In this document: piece by piece, positions 27,452-37,795 of the stretch | Position numbering within the stretch: position 1 is the stretch's first letter | How the letters are laid out: each line of letters opens with the position of its first letter | Assembly: GCF_027497495.1 (NCBI RefSeq) | Contig: NZ_CP114205.1 | Coordinates: forward strand, 2,480,001-2,544,000 | Length of the DNA: 64,000 nucleotides | Origin: Streptomyces tubercidicus | Lineage (GTDB): Bacteria > Actinomycetota > Actinomycetes > Streptomycetales > Streptomycetaceae | Reading direction: 5' to 3' | Program-made: the position numbers and the translations under genes | Notes under the pieces: model-generated | Seen by the model: only the letters and a program-made list of their open reading frames with translations | What the model was told of the DNA's origin: nothing | Databases searched by the model: none

Positions 27452-29022
27452 CGCGGTGGAAGCGCCCGGCGGCGCGGCAGCTGCGCGCCCACGCCCCCGC
27501 ACCGGCGCTCTGGCTGCTGGTGTGCGGTCCGCCGGCGCTCGCCCCCTTCAGCTCCGTCCACGGCACCGAACTGTGGGTCAGTCTTGCCGCCTTCCCGCTG
27601 CTCGGCGTCGGTGTGCTGCTGCGCAGGCGACGGCCGCTGGTGGCGCTGGCGCTGCCGATCGCGCCGAGCCTGGTGATCTCGCTGGATCTGTTCACCCCCG
27701 CCTACTGTGTCGCGCTGGCCGTGTTCGGCTATCTGGCCGGGGTCCGGCTGTCCCGGGCCCGCCCCGCGCTGTGGTTCTTCTCCGGTGTGGCGGCGTGCGG
27801 GCTGCCGTTGGCCGCGGTGGTGGGCCGCACGGTGTGGCCGTGGTTCTCGCTGCTGTTGACGCTGCTGCTCAATGTGGTGCTGCCGTGGCTGCTGGGCCGC
27901 TACCGCCGTCAGTACGCCGAACTCGCCCGCACCGGCTGGCAGTTGGCGGAGCGGATGGAGCGCGAACAGCAGGCCGTCGCCGACCGCACCCGGCTGCGCG
28001 AGCGCGCCCGGATCGCCGGGGACATGCATGACTCGCTCGGCCATGATCTGGCCCTGCTCGCGCTGCGGGCCGGGGCGCTGGAGGTCGATCCGGGGCTGGA
28101 CGCGGAGCGGCAGGCCGCGGCCGGGGAGCTACGGGCCGCCGCCGGGGCCGCGACCGAACGGCTGCGGGAGATCATCGGCGTGCTGCGCACGGATGACGAG
28201 AGCGCGCCCCGGCGGCCGGCCGACGAGAGTGTGGCGCGGCTGGTGGACCGGGCGCGGGCGTCCGGGATGACGGTGACCCTGGAGCAGGCGGACGACACCG
28301 CCACCCCCGCGCTTCCGGCCATGACCGGCCACGCCCTGCACCGCGTCGTCCAGGAGTCGCTGACCAACGCCGCCAAACACGCCCCCGGCGCGGCCGTCCG
28401 GGTGCGGATCGGACGGGCCGCCGGGCAGGTGGAGGTCACCGTGGCCAACCCCGCACGACCGGCGGCCGGACCCACGGCCGGTCCGGTCTCCGGCGGCAGC
28501 GGGCTGGTGGGACTGGACGAGCGGGTACGGCTGGCGGGCGGTGCGCTGCGGGCCGGCCCCACCCCGGAGGGCGGCTTCACGGTCTCCGCGCGGCTGCCGA
28601 CGGCCGGCGGACCACTGCCGGAATCCTACGAACGCCCCCAACCCACCGCGGCCGCACGGGAGTTGGCGCATGCCCGGCAGCGGGTGCAGCGGCGGCTCCG
28701 GCAGATGGTGACCGTCCCACTGGCGCTGCTGGCGGCCCTGACGGTGCTGAGCGGCGTCTTCCACCTCGTCAGCCCGTCCTGGACGGTGCTGGAACGGGAC
28801 CACTACACGGCCCTCCGCCTCGGCACCGAGCGCTCCCGCCTGACCCCCCTCCTGCCGTTCTTCGCCCTGGACGCCCCACCGGACGGCACCCCACCGCCCC
28901 CGCACGGCTGGACCTGCGAGTACTACAGCGTCCGCCCCGGCTCCGACTCCGCCTACGCCCTCTGCTTCACCGAGGACGACCGGCTGGCCGGGAAGAGCGT
29001 GGTGCACCGGCGGGACCGGTAG
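27448..29022 (+). CDS. NarL-type sensor histidine kinase with an extra C-terminal membrane segment
   Basis: 524 residues. An N-terminal sensor region with about five membrane spans is followed by HisKA_3: ERARIAGDMHDSLGHDLALL, with the phospho-accepting His in MHDSLGH. The ATPase domain has VVQESLTNAAKHAPG (N-box) and GSGLVGLDERVRLAGG (G-box). Kinases of this class normally end here, near residue 390. This one continues about 130 residues with a further hydrophobic segment (MVTVPLALLAALTVLSGVF) and a probable extracytoplasmic tail containing two cysteines (TCEYYS and ALCFTED). That tail might be a second sensor. Translationally coupled to its regulator. Confidence 0.88.
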   Translation: MTRWKRPAARQLRAHAPAPALWLLVCGPPALAPFSSVHGTELWVSLAAFPLLGVGVLLRRRRPLVALALPIAPSLVISLDLFTPAYCVALAVFGYLAGVRLSRARPALWFFSGVAACGLPLAAVVGRTVWPWFSLLLTLLLNVVLPWLLGRYRRQYAELARTGWQLAERMEREQQAVADRTRLRERARIAGDMHDSLGHDLALLALRAGALEVDPGLDAERQAAAGELRAAAGAATERLREIIGVLRTDDESAPRRPADESVARLVDRARASGMTVTLEQADDTATPALPAMTGHALHRVVQESLTNAAKHAPGAAVRVRIGRAAGQVEVTVANPARPAAGPTAGPVSGGSGLVGLDERVRLAGGALRAGPTPEGGFTVSARLPTAGGPLPESYERPQPTAAARELAHARQRVQRRLRQMVTVPLALLAALTVLSGVFHLVSPSWTVLERDHYTALRLGTERSRLTPLLPFFALDAPPDGTPPPPHGWTCEYYSVRPGSDSAYALCFTEDDRLAGKSVVHRRDR

Positions 29023-29640
29023 GCGGGCCCGCCGGGACCGGAGCCGCGGCCGGCGCGCCAGCCGCAGGGCCGGCACACTCAACTCGCCCCCGCTTCAGCC
29101 CTTTTCACACCCCTGAGCCCCCTACCGCCGCGTCCGCCGATATGGCCGATTCCACCCCCTCACGCGCCCTTGTACGGACTCCCTCCTGGCGAGAGGCTGC
29201 GGTGTGGCGCCGAGGGGCCCCGGCGCGGCACCGGACATCCGCACACCGCAACTCCGCTGTGATCAGACCGAGTTGAGGAGGCGAACGCCGACCGTGGCAG
29301 CGCAGCGTCGCAGTCGCCCGCGCGGGGGCCGGACGGGTTCCGCCGGGTCGCCGCGGGCCCGTGATGACGGACCGGCGGGGGCCGCACTTGCCGCCGGGCT
29401 TCCCCGTCGCCGCCCACGGAAAAGCCCCCCGGATACGCCCCGCACCCGGATGGCGTATCCACACCGGATCCCCCGGGGGAACCAACGGCCGGGACCGGGG
29501 AAGCACCGATCCGCCCCGCCGTGCCATCCGCCGGCCGAGTGAAAGCGGAAGGGAGCGCCCATGCCCGCACCCGGCCCGCCCGCCGTGGAGCGGATACAAA
29601 GGACAAAACCCCGCAAAGCATCACAAGCCCAGGTGAGCCC
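29023..29640. other. Long leader region of glgE
   Basis: 618 bp with no well-supported gene. A basic, Pro/Arg-rich frame from GTG 29294 to 29542 has AGGAGG 12 nt upstream but the composition of random high-GC DNA. The main structure is a perfect inverted repeat at 29431-29460 next to a 12-bp G/C palindrome at 29469-29480. The glgE promoter should lie here. Confidence 0.5.
29431..29460 (+). promoter_or_regulatory. Inverted repeat in the glgE leader
   Basis: GGATACGCC (29431-29439) and GGCGTATCC (29452-29460) form a perfect 9-bp stem with a 12-nt loop. Just downstream, TCCCCCGGGGGA (29469-29480) is a perfect palindrome whose G-tract could instead pair with the C-tract at 29425-29430 in front of the stem. 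Two competing structures are thus possible, as in attenuators. No T-tract is present. Function inferred only from shape. Confidence 0.35.
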
Positions 29641-31644
29641 ATGATCGGTCGTATTCCTGTTCTGGACATCCGCCCGCAGATCGATTGCGGCCGCCGCCCG
29701 GCGAAGGCCGTGGTGGGTGAGACCTTCGAGGTCTCGGCCACCGTCTTCCGCGAAGGGCATGACGCCGTCGCGGCGAATGTGGTGCTGCGCAATCCGGCCG
29801 GGCGCTGCGGCCCCTGGACGCCGATGCGTGAGCGGGCGCCGGGCTCCGACCGGTGGAGCGCCGAGGTCACCCCCGGTATCGAGGGCCGCTGGACGTTCAC
29901 CGTCGAGGGCTGGGCCGATCCGGTCGCCACCTGGCGGCGGCATGCCGCCATCAAGATCCCGGCGGGGATCGACACCGAGCTGATGCTCACCGAGGGCGCC
30001 GAACTCCTGGAGCGGGCGGCCGCCGAGGTCCCCAAGCGCGACGGGCGCGAGGCGGTGCTCACCGCCGTGGACGCCCTGCGCAATGCCGGGCTGCCCGCCG
30101 CGACCCGGCTGGCCGCGGCGCTGTCCCCGCAGGTCACCGAGGCGCTGGCGGGCCATCCGCTGCGCGAGCTGCTCACCGTCTCGCGTCCGATGCCGCTGCT
30201 CGTCGAGCGCCGACGGGCCCTGTACGGCTCGTGGTACGAACTCTTTCCGCGCTCCGAGGGCGCCACCGTCACCCCGGACGGTACGGCCGTCAGCGGCACC
30301 CTGCGCACCGCCGCCGACCGGCTGCCGGCCGTCGCCGCCATGGGCTTCGACGTGGTCTACCTCCCGCCCGTCCACCCCATCGGCACCGCCTACCGCAAGG
30401 GCCCCAACAACGCCCTCTCTGCCGGTCCGGACGATGTCGGCTCCCCCTGGGCGATCGGCTCACCGGCCGGCGGCCATGACGCCCTCCATCCGGACCTGGG
30501 CACCTTCGAGGACTTCGAGCACTTCGTCCGCACCGCCCGTGACCTGCGGATGGAGGTGGCCCTGGACTTCGCGCTGCAGTGCTCGCCGGACCACCCCTGG
30601 GTCACCCTGCACCCCCAGTGGTTCCAGCACCGCGCGGACGGCTCGATCGCCTACGCCGAGAACCCGCCGAAGAAGTACCAGGACATCTACCCCCTCGCCT
30701 TCGACACCGACTTCCGCGGGCTGGTCCGCGAGACCGAGCGGGTGCTGCGCTTCTGGATGGCCAAGGGCGTACGGATCTTCCGGGTGGACAATCCGCACAC
30801 CAAGCCGGTGGCCTTCTGGGAGAAGGTGCTCGGCGACATCAACCGCACCGACCCGGACGTGCTCTTCCTCGCCGAGGCGTTCACCCGCCCCGCCATGCTG
30901 CACACCCTCGCGCAGATCGGCTTCCACCAGTCGTACACCTACTTCACCTGGCGTAACACCAAGCAGGAGCTGACCGACTACCTCACTGAACTGACCGGCG
31001 AGAGCGCCTCCTATCTGCGGCCCAACTTCTTTGTGAACACGCCGGACATCCTGCACGCCTACCTCCAGGAGGGCGGCCGCCCGGCCTTCGCGGTACGCGC
31101 CGTACTGGCCGCCACCCTCGCCCCCACCTGGGGCGTCTACGCCGGATACGAGCTGTGCGAGGCCACGCCGCGGCGCCGCGGCAGCGAGGAGTACCTCGAC
31201 TCGGAGAAGTACCAACTCAGGCCGCGCGACTGGGATGCGGCGGCCAGGGAGGGACGCACCCTCGCCCCCCTGATCACCACGCTCAACCGCATCCGCCGCC
31301 GGCACCCCGCCCTGCAGCAGCTGCGCAATCTGCACTTCCACCACGTCGACAACGAAGCCGTCCTCGCCTACTCCAAACGCGAGGGGAGCGGCGACCGGGC
31401 CGACACGGTGCTCACGGTGGTCAACCTCGACCCGCACCACACCCACGAGGCGACGGTGTCGTTGGACATGCCGGAACTCGGCCTCGGCCGGCACGAGTCC
31501 TTCCCGGTGCGCGACGAGCTCACCGGCGATACCTACCACTGGGGCAGAGACAACTATGTGCGCCTGGAGCCGGGCCGCTCTCCCGCGCCCGCCCATGTGC
31601 TGTCGCTGCGACCGTCCTCACCGATCGGAGGGTCACCCAATTGA
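29641..31644 (+). CDS. glgE: Alpha-1,4-glucan:maltose-1-phosphate maltosyltransferase GlgE
   Basis: 667 residues, the usual length. GlgE extends alpha-1,4-glucan chains with maltosyl units from maltose-1-phosphate, in the cytoplasm. A beta-sandwich N-domain ([20 protein letters not shown]) and an inserted helical bundle precede the GH13 barrel. The nucleophile is Asp383 in RVDNPHTKP and the acid/base Glu412 in LAEAFTRP, 29 residues apart as in the characterised S. coelicolor enzyme (D394/E423). [10 protein letters not shown] is a further family marker. ATG 29641 has a weak AGGTGAG upstream. It overlaps treS by 4 nt, and maltokinase and branching enzyme follow, completing the trehalose-to-glucan route. 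Confidence 0.96.
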   Translation: MIGRIPVLDIRPQIDCGRRPAKAVVGETFEVSATVFREGHDAVAANVVLRNPAGRCGPWTPMRERAPGSDRWSAEVTPGIEGRWTFTVEGWADPVATWRRHAAIKIPAGIDTELMLTEGAELLERAAAEVPKRDGREAVLTAVDALRNAGLPAATRLAAALSPQVTEALAGHPLRELLTVSRPMPLLVERRRALYGSWYELFPRSEGATVTPDGTAVSGTLRTAADRLPAVAAMGFDVVYLPPVHPIGTAYRKGPNNALSAGPDDVGSPWAIGSPAGGHDALHPDLGTFEDFEHFVRTARDLRMEVALDFALQCSPDHPWVTLHPQWFQHRADGSIAYAENPPKKYQDIYPLAFDTDFRGLVRETERVLRFWMAKGVRIFRVDNPHTKPVAFWEKVLGDINRTDPDVLFLAEAFTRPAMLHTLAQIGFHQSYTYFTWRNTKQELTDYLTELTGESASYLRPNFFVNTPDILHAYLQEGGRPAFAVRAVLAATLAPTWGVYAGYELCEATPRRRGSEEYLDSEKYQLRPRDWDAAAREGRTLAPLITTLNRIRRRHPALQQLRNLHFHHVDNEAVLAYSKREGSGDRADTVLTVVNLDPHHTHEATVSLDMPELGLGRHESFPVRDELTGDTYHWGRDNYVRLEPGRSPAPAHVLSLRPSSPIGGSPN

Positions 31645-33359
31645 TCGTCAATGAGCCTGTCCCCGACACGTTCGAGGACACCCCGGCGAAGGACCGCGAT
31701 CCCGACTGGTTCAAACGGGCCGTTTTCTACGAAGTCCTGGTGCGTTCCTTCCAGGACAGCAACGGCGACGGCATCGGCGACCTCAAGGGCATCACGGCCA
31801 AGCTCGACTATCTGCAATGGCTGGGGGTGGACTGCCTCTGGCTGCCGCCGTTCTTCAAATCCCCGCTGCGGGACGGCGGTTACGATGTCGCCGACTACAC
31901 CGCGGTGCTCCCCGAATTCGGCGATCTGGCCGACTTCGTGGAATTCGTGGACGCCGCACACCACCGCGGTATGCGGGTCATCATCGATATGGTGATGAAC
32001 CACACCAGCGACCAGCACCCGTGGTTCCAGGAGTCGCGCACCGACCCCGAGGGGCCGTACGGCGACTACTACGTCTGGGCCGACGACGACAAGCAGTACG
32101 CCGACGCGCGCATCATCTTCGTCGACACCGAGGCCTCCAACTGGACCTTCGACCCGGTCCGCAAGCAGTACTACTGGCACCGCTTCTTCTCCCACCAGCC
32201 GGATCTCAACTACGAGAACCCGGCGGTCCAGGAGGAGATGATCTCCGCGCTGCGCTTCTGGCTCGACCTGGGGATCGACGGTTTCCGGCTGGACGCGGTG
32301 CCGTACCTCTACGCCGAGGAGGGCACCAACTGCGAGAATCTGCCCGCCTCGCACGCCTTTCTCAAGCGGGTCCGCGCGGAGATCGACGCGCATTACCCGG
32401 ACACCGTGCTGCTGGCCGAGGCCAACCAATGGCCGGAGGACGTCGTCGACTACTTCGGCGATTACGGCGTCGGCGGCGACGAATGCCATATGGCCTTCCA
32501 CTTCCCGGTCATGCCGCGCATCTTCATGGCGGTACGGCGCGAATCGCGCTATCCGGTCTCGGAAATCCTCGCCAAGACCCCGGCGATTCCGTCCGGCTGC
32601 CAGTGGGGCATCTTCCTGCGCAACCACGACGAGCTGACCCTCGAAATGGTCACGGACGAAGAGCGCGACTACATGTACGCGGAGTACGCCAAGGACCCGC
32701 GGATGCGGGCCAATATCGGTATCCGCCGCCGACTGGCCCCGCTACTCGACAACGACCGCAATCAGATCGAGCTGTTCACGGCCCTGCTGCTGTCCCTGCC
32801 GGGGTCGCCGATTCTCTATTACGGCGACGAGATCGGCATGGGCGACAACATCTGGCTCGGCGACCGGGACGCGGTGCGCACCCCGATGCAGTGGACGCCG
32901 GACCGCAACGCCGGCTTCTCCTCCTGCGACCCGGGCCGGCTCTTCCTGCCGACCATCATGGACCCCGTCCACGGCTACCAGGTCACCAATGTCGAGGCCG
33001 CGATGAGTTCGCCGTCCTCGCTGCTGCACTGGACCCGGCGGATGATCGAGATCCGGAAGCAGAATCCGGCGTTCGGGCTCGGCAGCTATACCGAGCTGTC
33101 CTCCACGAACCCGGCGGTGCTGGCCTTCCTGCGGGAGGCGCCGGGCACCGGCGGCGCGGACGACGACCTGGTGCTGTGCGTGCACAACTTCTCGCGCTTC
33201 GCCCAGCCCACCGAACTGGACCTGCGGTCCTTCAGCGGCCGCCATCCGGTGGAGCTGATCGGCGGGGTCCGCTTCCCCGCCATCGGGGAGCTGCCGTATC
33301 TGCTGACCCTCGCCGGGCACGGGTTCTACTGGTTCCGGCTGCGCAGAAATTCCGGTTAG
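31641..33359 (+). CDS. treS: Trehalose synthase (maltose alpha-D-glucosyltransferase), TTG start
   Basis: 572 residues, the usual TreS size. It interconverts trehalose and maltose and so supplies maltose to maltokinase. GH13 motifs are [24 protein letters not shown] (nucleophile near Asp218), [13 protein letters not shown] (Glu near 260) and [12 protein letters not shown]. The start is a TTG at 31641: it gives [15 protein letters not shown], the usual TreS N-terminus, has GGAGGG at 31627-31632, and overlaps the glgE stop (TTGA). No in-frame ATG or GTG is nearby. No maltokinase domain is fused. A classical intrinsic terminator follows at 33395-33434, so the two downstream genes may be transcribed separately. 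Confidence 0.96.
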   Translation: MIVNEPVPDTFEDTPAKDRDPDWFKRAVFYEVLVRSFQDSNGDGIGDLKGITAKLDYLQWLGVDCLWLPPFFKSPLRDGGYDVADYTAVLPEFGDLADFVEFVDAAHHRGMRVIIDMVMNHTSDQHPWFQESRTDPEGPYGDYYVWADDDKQYADARIIFVDTEASNWTFDPVRKQYYWHRFFSHQPDLNYENPAVQEEMISALRFWLDLGIDGFRLDAVPYLYAEEGTNCENLPASHAFLKRVRAEIDAHYPDTVLLAEANQWPEDVVDYFGDYGVGGDECHMAFHFPVMPRIFMAVRRESRYPVSEILAKTPAIPSGCQWGIFLRNHDELTLEMVTDEERDYMYAEYAKDPRMRANIGIRRRLAPLLDNDRNQIELFTALLLSLPGSPILYYGDEIGMGDNIWLGDRDAVRTPMQWTPDRNAGFSSCDPGRLFLPTIMDPVHGYQVTNVEAAMSSPSSLLHWTRRMIEIRKQNPAFGLGSYTELSSTNPAVLAFLREAPGTGGADDDLVLCVHNFSRFAQPTELDLRSFSGRHPVELIGGVRFPAIGELPYLLTLAGHGFYWFRLRRNSG

Positions 33360-33394
33360 CGCCGGTGCCCTGACCGGGCACGGGCGCCAGGAAG

Positions 33395-33434
33395 ACGCCC
33401 GTACGCGGCCACCCGGCACGTACGGGCGTTTTTT
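33395..33434 (+). terminator. Intrinsic terminator after treS
   Basis: ACGCCCGTACG (33395-33405) and CGTACGGGCGT (33419-33429) form a perfect 11-bp stem with a 13-nt loop, followed by a run of six T (33429-33434). One of the few classical T-tract terminators in the window. Confidence 0.88.
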
Positions 33435-33590
33435 GACCTTTCGCCAGGGCAGTCTCCTTATTACCGCACGGGCCGGGTGAGCCCTCGCCGGTCCCCCGGC
33501 TCGCGAAGGGGACCGCCGCGCAGCGGAGCAGCGCACGCCGGAAGACCGCTGCCGTACGGACGCTCCCGGCCGGGAGCCCCGGACTCCGTC

Positions 33591-33604
33591 TGGGGGTACC
33601 CCCA
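33591..33604. repeat. Perfect 14-bp palindrome
   Basis: TGGGGGTACCCCCA is self-complementary without a loop and lies upstream of mak. Similar GGGGGTACCCCC elements are common between Streptomyces genes (general knowledge, not checked here). Role unknown. Confidence 0.5.
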
Positions 33605-33684
33605 CCGCGCCGCCGCACAGTCAAGGCCGAATTCCGGGACACTTTGCCCTATATGTCGTGTGCCCGGGGAAAGGACGCGACGCC

Positions 33685-35193
33685 ATGTCGGACACCGCCT
33701 CGACCCGTGCCACCCGAAACACCCCTGATCGCCGCCCGCTCGTCGCCGCTCCCGATCTGCTGTCCTCACTGGTCCCCCTGCTCGCCGACTGGGTGCCACG
33801 CCAGCGCTGGTTCGCCGGCAAGGGGCGGCTGATCACCGGCTTCAGCCTGCTCTCGGCGACCGAGCTGCTGCCGTGCACCGGCGACGGCACCGCACCGGGC
33901 CTGCTGCAACTGCTCGTCCGCGCCCAGCAGAGCGCACCGCCGAGCCGTACGCCCTCCGGCGGCGACTGCTACCAGCTGCTGCTGGGGGTGCACCCGGCGC
34001 CGTCCCCCCAGCTGGCGCCCGCCGTCATCGGGCGTCCCGGCCGCGGTCCGCTGTGCGGCCGTACGGTCTATGACGCGCTGCTCGACAGCCGGCTGTGCGG
34101 GCTGCTGCTGGAGCGGCTGCGGGTCCCGGGCCGGCTCGGCGCACTGCGCTTCTGCCGTGAGCCCGATGCCGAGATCCCCTCCGGGCTGCCGGGCCGGCCG
34201 ATCGCCGTCGAGCAGTCCAACTCCTCGATCGTCTACGGCGATTCCTTCATCCTGAAGGTCTTCCGGCGGATCGCGCCGGGCATCAACCCGGACCTGGAGC
34301 TGCCGCGCGCGCTCGCGGACGCCAAATGCGCACGGGTGCCCGCCCCCGCGGCGTGGTTCGAGTCGGCGGCCCCCGAGGAGGGCGGCGAGCCGACGACGCT
34401 GGGGGTGCTGCAGCCCTTCCTGCCGGGGTCGGCGGACGGCTGGCAGCTGGCGCTCAACGCGCTGGCCGTACGCGCCGACTTCACCGGCTCGGCGCGGGCG
34501 CTCGGCCATGCCACCGCCGAGGTGCACACCGCGCTCGCCCAGACGCTGCCCACCACCGAGCTGCGCCGCCCCCAGCTGGAGGTGATCGCCGCCCAGATGA
34601 CCGAGCGGCTGGCGGCCACCGCCCGCGCCGTGCCCGTGCTCCAGCCCTACCGCGCCCAGCTGCGCACCGCCTTCGACGCGCTGGCCGCGATCGGCCACGA
34701 CGGCCGCAGCTGGGCCGCCCAGCGCATCCACGGCGATCTGCACCTGGGCCAGACACTGCGCTCCGCCGACGAGGGCCGCTGGTCGCTGATCGACTTCGAG
34801 GGCGAACCGGCCCGCCCGCTGGCCGAGCGGCGCCGGCCGCAGCCCGCGGTGCGCGATGTCGCGGCGATGCTGCGGTCCTTCGACTATGCCGCGCGCAGCG
34901 GTCCGGCGGGCGGTGACCCCTGGTCGCTGGAGTGGGCGCGGCGCACCCGGGACGCCTACTGCCTCGGCTACGCGGAGGCCGGCGGGCTCGATCCGCGCTC
35001 CGCGCCCGAACTGATGCGCGCCTACGAGACCGACAAGGCCGTCTACGAAGTGCTCTACGAGGCCCGGCACCGCCCCGACTGGCTGGCCGTCCCGATGGCC
35101 GCCATCCGGCGCCTGGCGGCGGGCGGGGAGCGGGTCGTGGGGCTGGACGGGGCCGGGCCGTACCGGGCCGCCGGGCCCGACGGCCGGGGGTGA
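33685..35193 (+). CDS. mak: Maltokinase (Pep2/Mak)
   Basis: 502 residues. It phosphorylates maltose with ATP to maltose-1-phosphate, the GlgE substrate. An N-terminal cap (LLADWVPRQRWFAGKGR) is followed by an aminoglycoside-phosphotransferase-like kinase fold. Key motifs are the Lys-bearing SFILKVFRRI strand, the catalytic loop RIHGDLHLGQTL (Asp as base) and the metal-binding LIDFEGEPARPL. ATG 33685 has AAAGGA upstream. A terminator lies between it and treS. glgB follows 87 nt later in the same direction. Confidence 0.94.
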   Translation: MSDTASTRATRNTPDRRPLVAAPDLLSSLVPLLADWVPRQRWFAGKGRLITGFSLLSATELLPCTGDGTAPGLLQLLVRAQQSAPPSRTPSGGDCYQLLLGVHPAPSPQLAPAVIGRPGRGPLCGRTVYDALLDSRLCGLLLERLRVPGRLGALRFCREPDAEIPSGLPGRPIAVEQSNSSIVYGDSFILKVFRRIAPGINPDLELPRALADAKCARVPAPAAWFESAAPEEGGEPTTLGVLQPFLPGSADGWQLALNALAVRADFTGSARALGHATAEVHTALAQTLPTTELRRPQLEVIAAQMTERLAATARAVPVLQPYRAQLRTAFDALAAIGHDGRSWAAQRIHGDLHLGQTLRSADEGRWSLIDFEGEPARPLAERRRPQPAVRDVAAMLRSFDYAARSGPAGGDPWSLEWARRTRDAYCLGYAEAGGLDPRSAPELMRAYETDKAVYEVLYEARHRPDWLAVPMAAIRRLAAGGERVVGLDGAGPYRAAGPDGRG

Positions 35194-35280
35194 GGGGCGC
35201 CGCAGCCGAAGCGCCGTACCGCCGCCCGTCCGCCCCCGAGACCCGACCGATGCCCCGCCTTGCCCCGAGGAGGCCCTCTC

Positions 35281-37731
35281 GTGACCCGCCCGTTCCGCCC
35301 CACCCCTCCCGACACCGCGCCCGCCCGGGGCGCGACCCACGACAGCGCGGCGGGGCGGTCCGGCCACGCGGCCACGCCCCGGCCGCCCGCCACCGGCGCC
35401 GCGTCGCCGGGCGGGGGCACCGCCGGTGCCACCTTCGCCGCCCGCCCGTCCGGCCTCCGGGACCCGGCCGCGGCGCCCGGCCGCACCGGCGCCCCCGCGG
35501 GTCCGCCCCGTACGGAGCGGGCGCAGGGCAGCCACGGGGTCCGGGCCGCCGCCCCGCTGTCCGACGAGGACCGCGGGCGGCTGCTGGACGGTGCCCATCA
35601 CGATCCGCACGGGCTGCTCGGCGCCCATCCCGTGCGCGGCGGGCTGCTGCTGCGGGTCCTGCGGCCGTATGCGAAGGGCGTGACCGTCCTGGCGAAGGGG
35701 CTGCGTGCCGAGCTGCCCGCCGAGGGGGACGGGCTGTTCGCCGGGGTGCTGCCGCTGCGCACCGTCCCGGACTACGAGCTGCTGGTCGACTACGGCGACG
35801 ACACCGTGACCGTACGGGACCCCTACCGCTTTCTGCCCGCGCTCGGCGAGCTGGATCTGCATCTGTTCGGTGAGGGCCGCCACGAGCAGCTGTGGCAGGC
35901 GCTCGGTGCGCGGATCATGGAGCACCAGGGCGTGACCGGCACCCGCTTCACGGTCTGGGCACCCAATGCCCAGGGCGTCCGGGTCGTCGGCAACTTCAAC
36001 TACTGGGACGGCACCGGCTTCCCGATGCGCTCGCTGGGCTCGTCCGGTGTCTGGGAGCTCTTCCTCCCGGGGCTCGGCGAGGGCGAGCTGTACAAGTTCG
36101 AGATCACCCGGCCGGACGGCTCCCGGACCCTGCGTGCCGACCCGATGGCCCGGCGGACCGAGTGCCCGCCCGCCACCGCCTCGGTCGTGGAGACCTCGCA
36201 CTACCGCTGGACCGACGCCGACTGGATGGCCCGGCGCGGCGCGCGCCCCGTGCACGAGGCCCCGTTCTCCGTCTACGAGGTGCATCTCCCCTCCTGGCGC
36301 CCCGGCCTCACCTACCGCCAGCTGGCCGCGCAGCTGCCCGCCTACGTCAAGGACCTGGGCTTCACCCACGTCGAATTCATGCCGGTCGCCGAGCATCCCT
36401 TCGGCGGCTCCTGGGGCTATCAGGTGACCGGGTTCTACGCGCCCACCGCACGGATGGGCACCCCGGACGACTTCCGGTTCCTGATCGACGCGCTGCACCG
36501 GGCCGGCATCGGGGTGCTGATGGACTGGGTGCCGGCGCATTTCCCGCGCGACGACTGGGCGCTGGCGGAGTTCGACGGCCGCCCGCTCTACGAGCCGCAG
36601 GACCCGGCACGGGCCGCGCACCCGGACTGGGGCACCCTGGAGTTCGACTACGGCCGCACCGAGGTCCGTAACTTCCTGGTCGCCAACGCCGTCTACTGGT
36701 GCGAGGAGTTCCATATCGACGGTCTCCGGGTGGACGCCGTCGCCTCGATGCTGTATCTCGACTACTCCCGCGAGGACGGCGGCTGGACGCCGAACGCGCA
36801 CGGCGGCCGGGAGAACCTCGACGCGGTGGCCTTCCTCCAGGAGATGAATGCGACGGTCTACCGCCGCTGCCCCGGTGTCGTCACCATCGCCGAGGAGTCC
36901 ACGGCCTGGGACGGCGTCACCCGCGCCACCCATCACCCCGGGCCCGGCGGCTTCGGCGGGCTGGGCTTCGGGCTGAAGTGGAACATGGGCTGGATGCACG
37001 ACTCCCTCGGCTATGTCTCCAAGGATCCGGTGCACCGGAAGTACCACCACGGCGAGATGACCTTCTCCATGATCTACGCCTACTCCGAGAACTATGTGCT
37101 GCCGATCTCCCATGACGAGGTGGTGCACGGCAAGCGCGCACTGGTGTCGAAGATGCCCGGTGACTGGTGGCAGCAGCGCGCCGGCCACCGGGCCTACCTC
37201 GGCTTCATGTGGGCCCACCCCGGCAAGCAACTCCTCTTCATGGGGCAGGAGTTCGCGCAGGGCGCGGAGTGGGCGGAGAGCCATGGGCCGGACTGGTGGC
37301 TGCTCGACTCCTCGTACGAGGCGGAGCCGGACCACCGGGGCGTACGCGATCTCGTGCGCGAGCTGAACCGGCATTACGCCGCCACGCCCGCGCTGTGGGA
37401 ACGCGACACCGACCCGGCCGGTTTCTCCTGGATCGACGGCGACGCGAGCGAGGACAATGTCTTCCCCTTCCTGCGCTTCGCCGCCGACGGCACCCCGCTG
37501 ATCTCGGTCACCAACTTCTCCCCCGTCGTCCGCCGCGCCTACCGGCTCGGTGTCCCCGGCCATCTCCCCTCCTGGCGCGAGGTCCTCAACACCGACGACC
37601 CGCGCTACGGCGGCTCCGGCGTCGCCAACCCCGGCCTCCTCACGGCCGAACCGACCCCCTGGAACGGCCGCGCCACCTCCCTCGCACCGGTGCTGCCCCC
37701 ACTGGCCACCATCTGGCTACGGCCCTCCTGA
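35281..37731 (+). CDS. glgB: 1,4-alpha-glucan branching enzyme GlgB
   Basis: 816 residues. It cuts alpha-1,4 chains and rejoins them as alpha-1,6 branches. About 95 N-terminal residues are Pro/Ala/Gly-rich and probably disordered. They are followed by two CBM48-type beta domains ([11 protein letters not shown] and [19 protein letters not shown]) and the GH13 barrel. Active-site motifs are [26 protein letters not shown] (nucleophile Asp), [15 protein letters not shown] (acid/base Glu) and [11 protein letters not shown] (third carboxylate). GTG 35281 has GAGGAGG 8 nt upstream. It is the last gene of the GlgE pathway set and ends at a strong bidirectional hairpin. Confidence 0.95.
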   Translation: MTRPFRPTPPDTAPARGATHDSAAGRSGHAATPRPPATGAASPGGGTAGATFAARPSGLRDPAAAPGRTGAPAGPPRTERAQGSHGVRAAAPLSDEDRGRLLDGAHHDPHGLLGAHPVRGGLLLRVLRPYAKGVTVLAKGLRAELPAEGDGLFAGVLPLRTVPDYELLVDYGDDTVTVRDPYRFLPALGELDLHLFGEGRHEQLWQALGARIMEHQGVTGTRFTVWAPNAQGVRVVGNFNYWDGTGFPMRSLGSSGVWELFLPGLGEGELYKFEITRPDGSRTLRADPMARRTECPPATASVVETSHYRWTDADWMARRGARPVHEAPFSVYEVHLPSWRPGLTYRQLAAQLPAYVKDLGFTHVEFMPVAEHPFGGSWGYQVTGFYAPTARMGTPDDFRFLIDALHRAGIGVLMDWVPAHFPRDDWALAEFDGRPLYEPQDPARAAHPDWGTLEFDYGRTEVRNFLVANAVYWCEEFHIDGLRVDAVASMLYLDYSREDGGWTPNAHGGRENLDAVAFLQEMNATVYRRCPGVVTIAEESTAWDGVTRATHHPGPGGFGGLGFGLKWNMGWMHDSLGYVSKDPVHRKYHHGEMTFSMIYAYSENYVLPISHDEVVHGKRALVSKMPGDWWQQRAGHRAYLGFMWAHPGKQLLFMGQEFAQGAEWAESHGPDWWLLDSSYEAEPDHRGVRDLVRELNRHYAATPALWERDTDPAGFSWIDGDASEDNVFPFLRFAADGTPLISVTNFSPVVRRAYRLGVPGHLPSWREVLNTDDPRYGGSGVANPGLLTAEPTPWNGRATSLAPVLPPLATIWLRPS

Positions 37732-37738
37732 GCACACC

Positions 37739-37774
37739 GAAGGGGCGGGCGCCCTTTCCGGCACCCGCCCCTTC
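37739..37774. terminator. Bidirectional hairpin between glgB and the symporter gene
   Basis: Arms 37739-37753 (GAAGGGGCGGGCGCC) and 37760-37774 pair at 14 of 15 positions with a 6-nt loop, between two convergent genes. The flanks give only a short AT stretch on each side. Confidence 0.78.
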
Positions 37775-37795
37775 GCCCGTTCCGCGACCCGGGGG

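Larger units (their letters stand above)
33360..33684. other. Intergenic region between treS and mak
   Basis: No gene is seen. It contains the treS terminator (33395-33434), a perfect 14-bp palindrome TGGGGGTACCCCCA (33591-33604) of the kind often repeated between Streptomyces genes, and CTATATG near 33650, a possible -10 for mak with no clear -35. Confidence 0.55.

Noticed and set aside
29294..29542. 83-codon GTG ORF in the glgE leader
   Set aside because: Arg/Pro-rich composition typical of random high-GC frames; RBS spacing (12 nt) too long.
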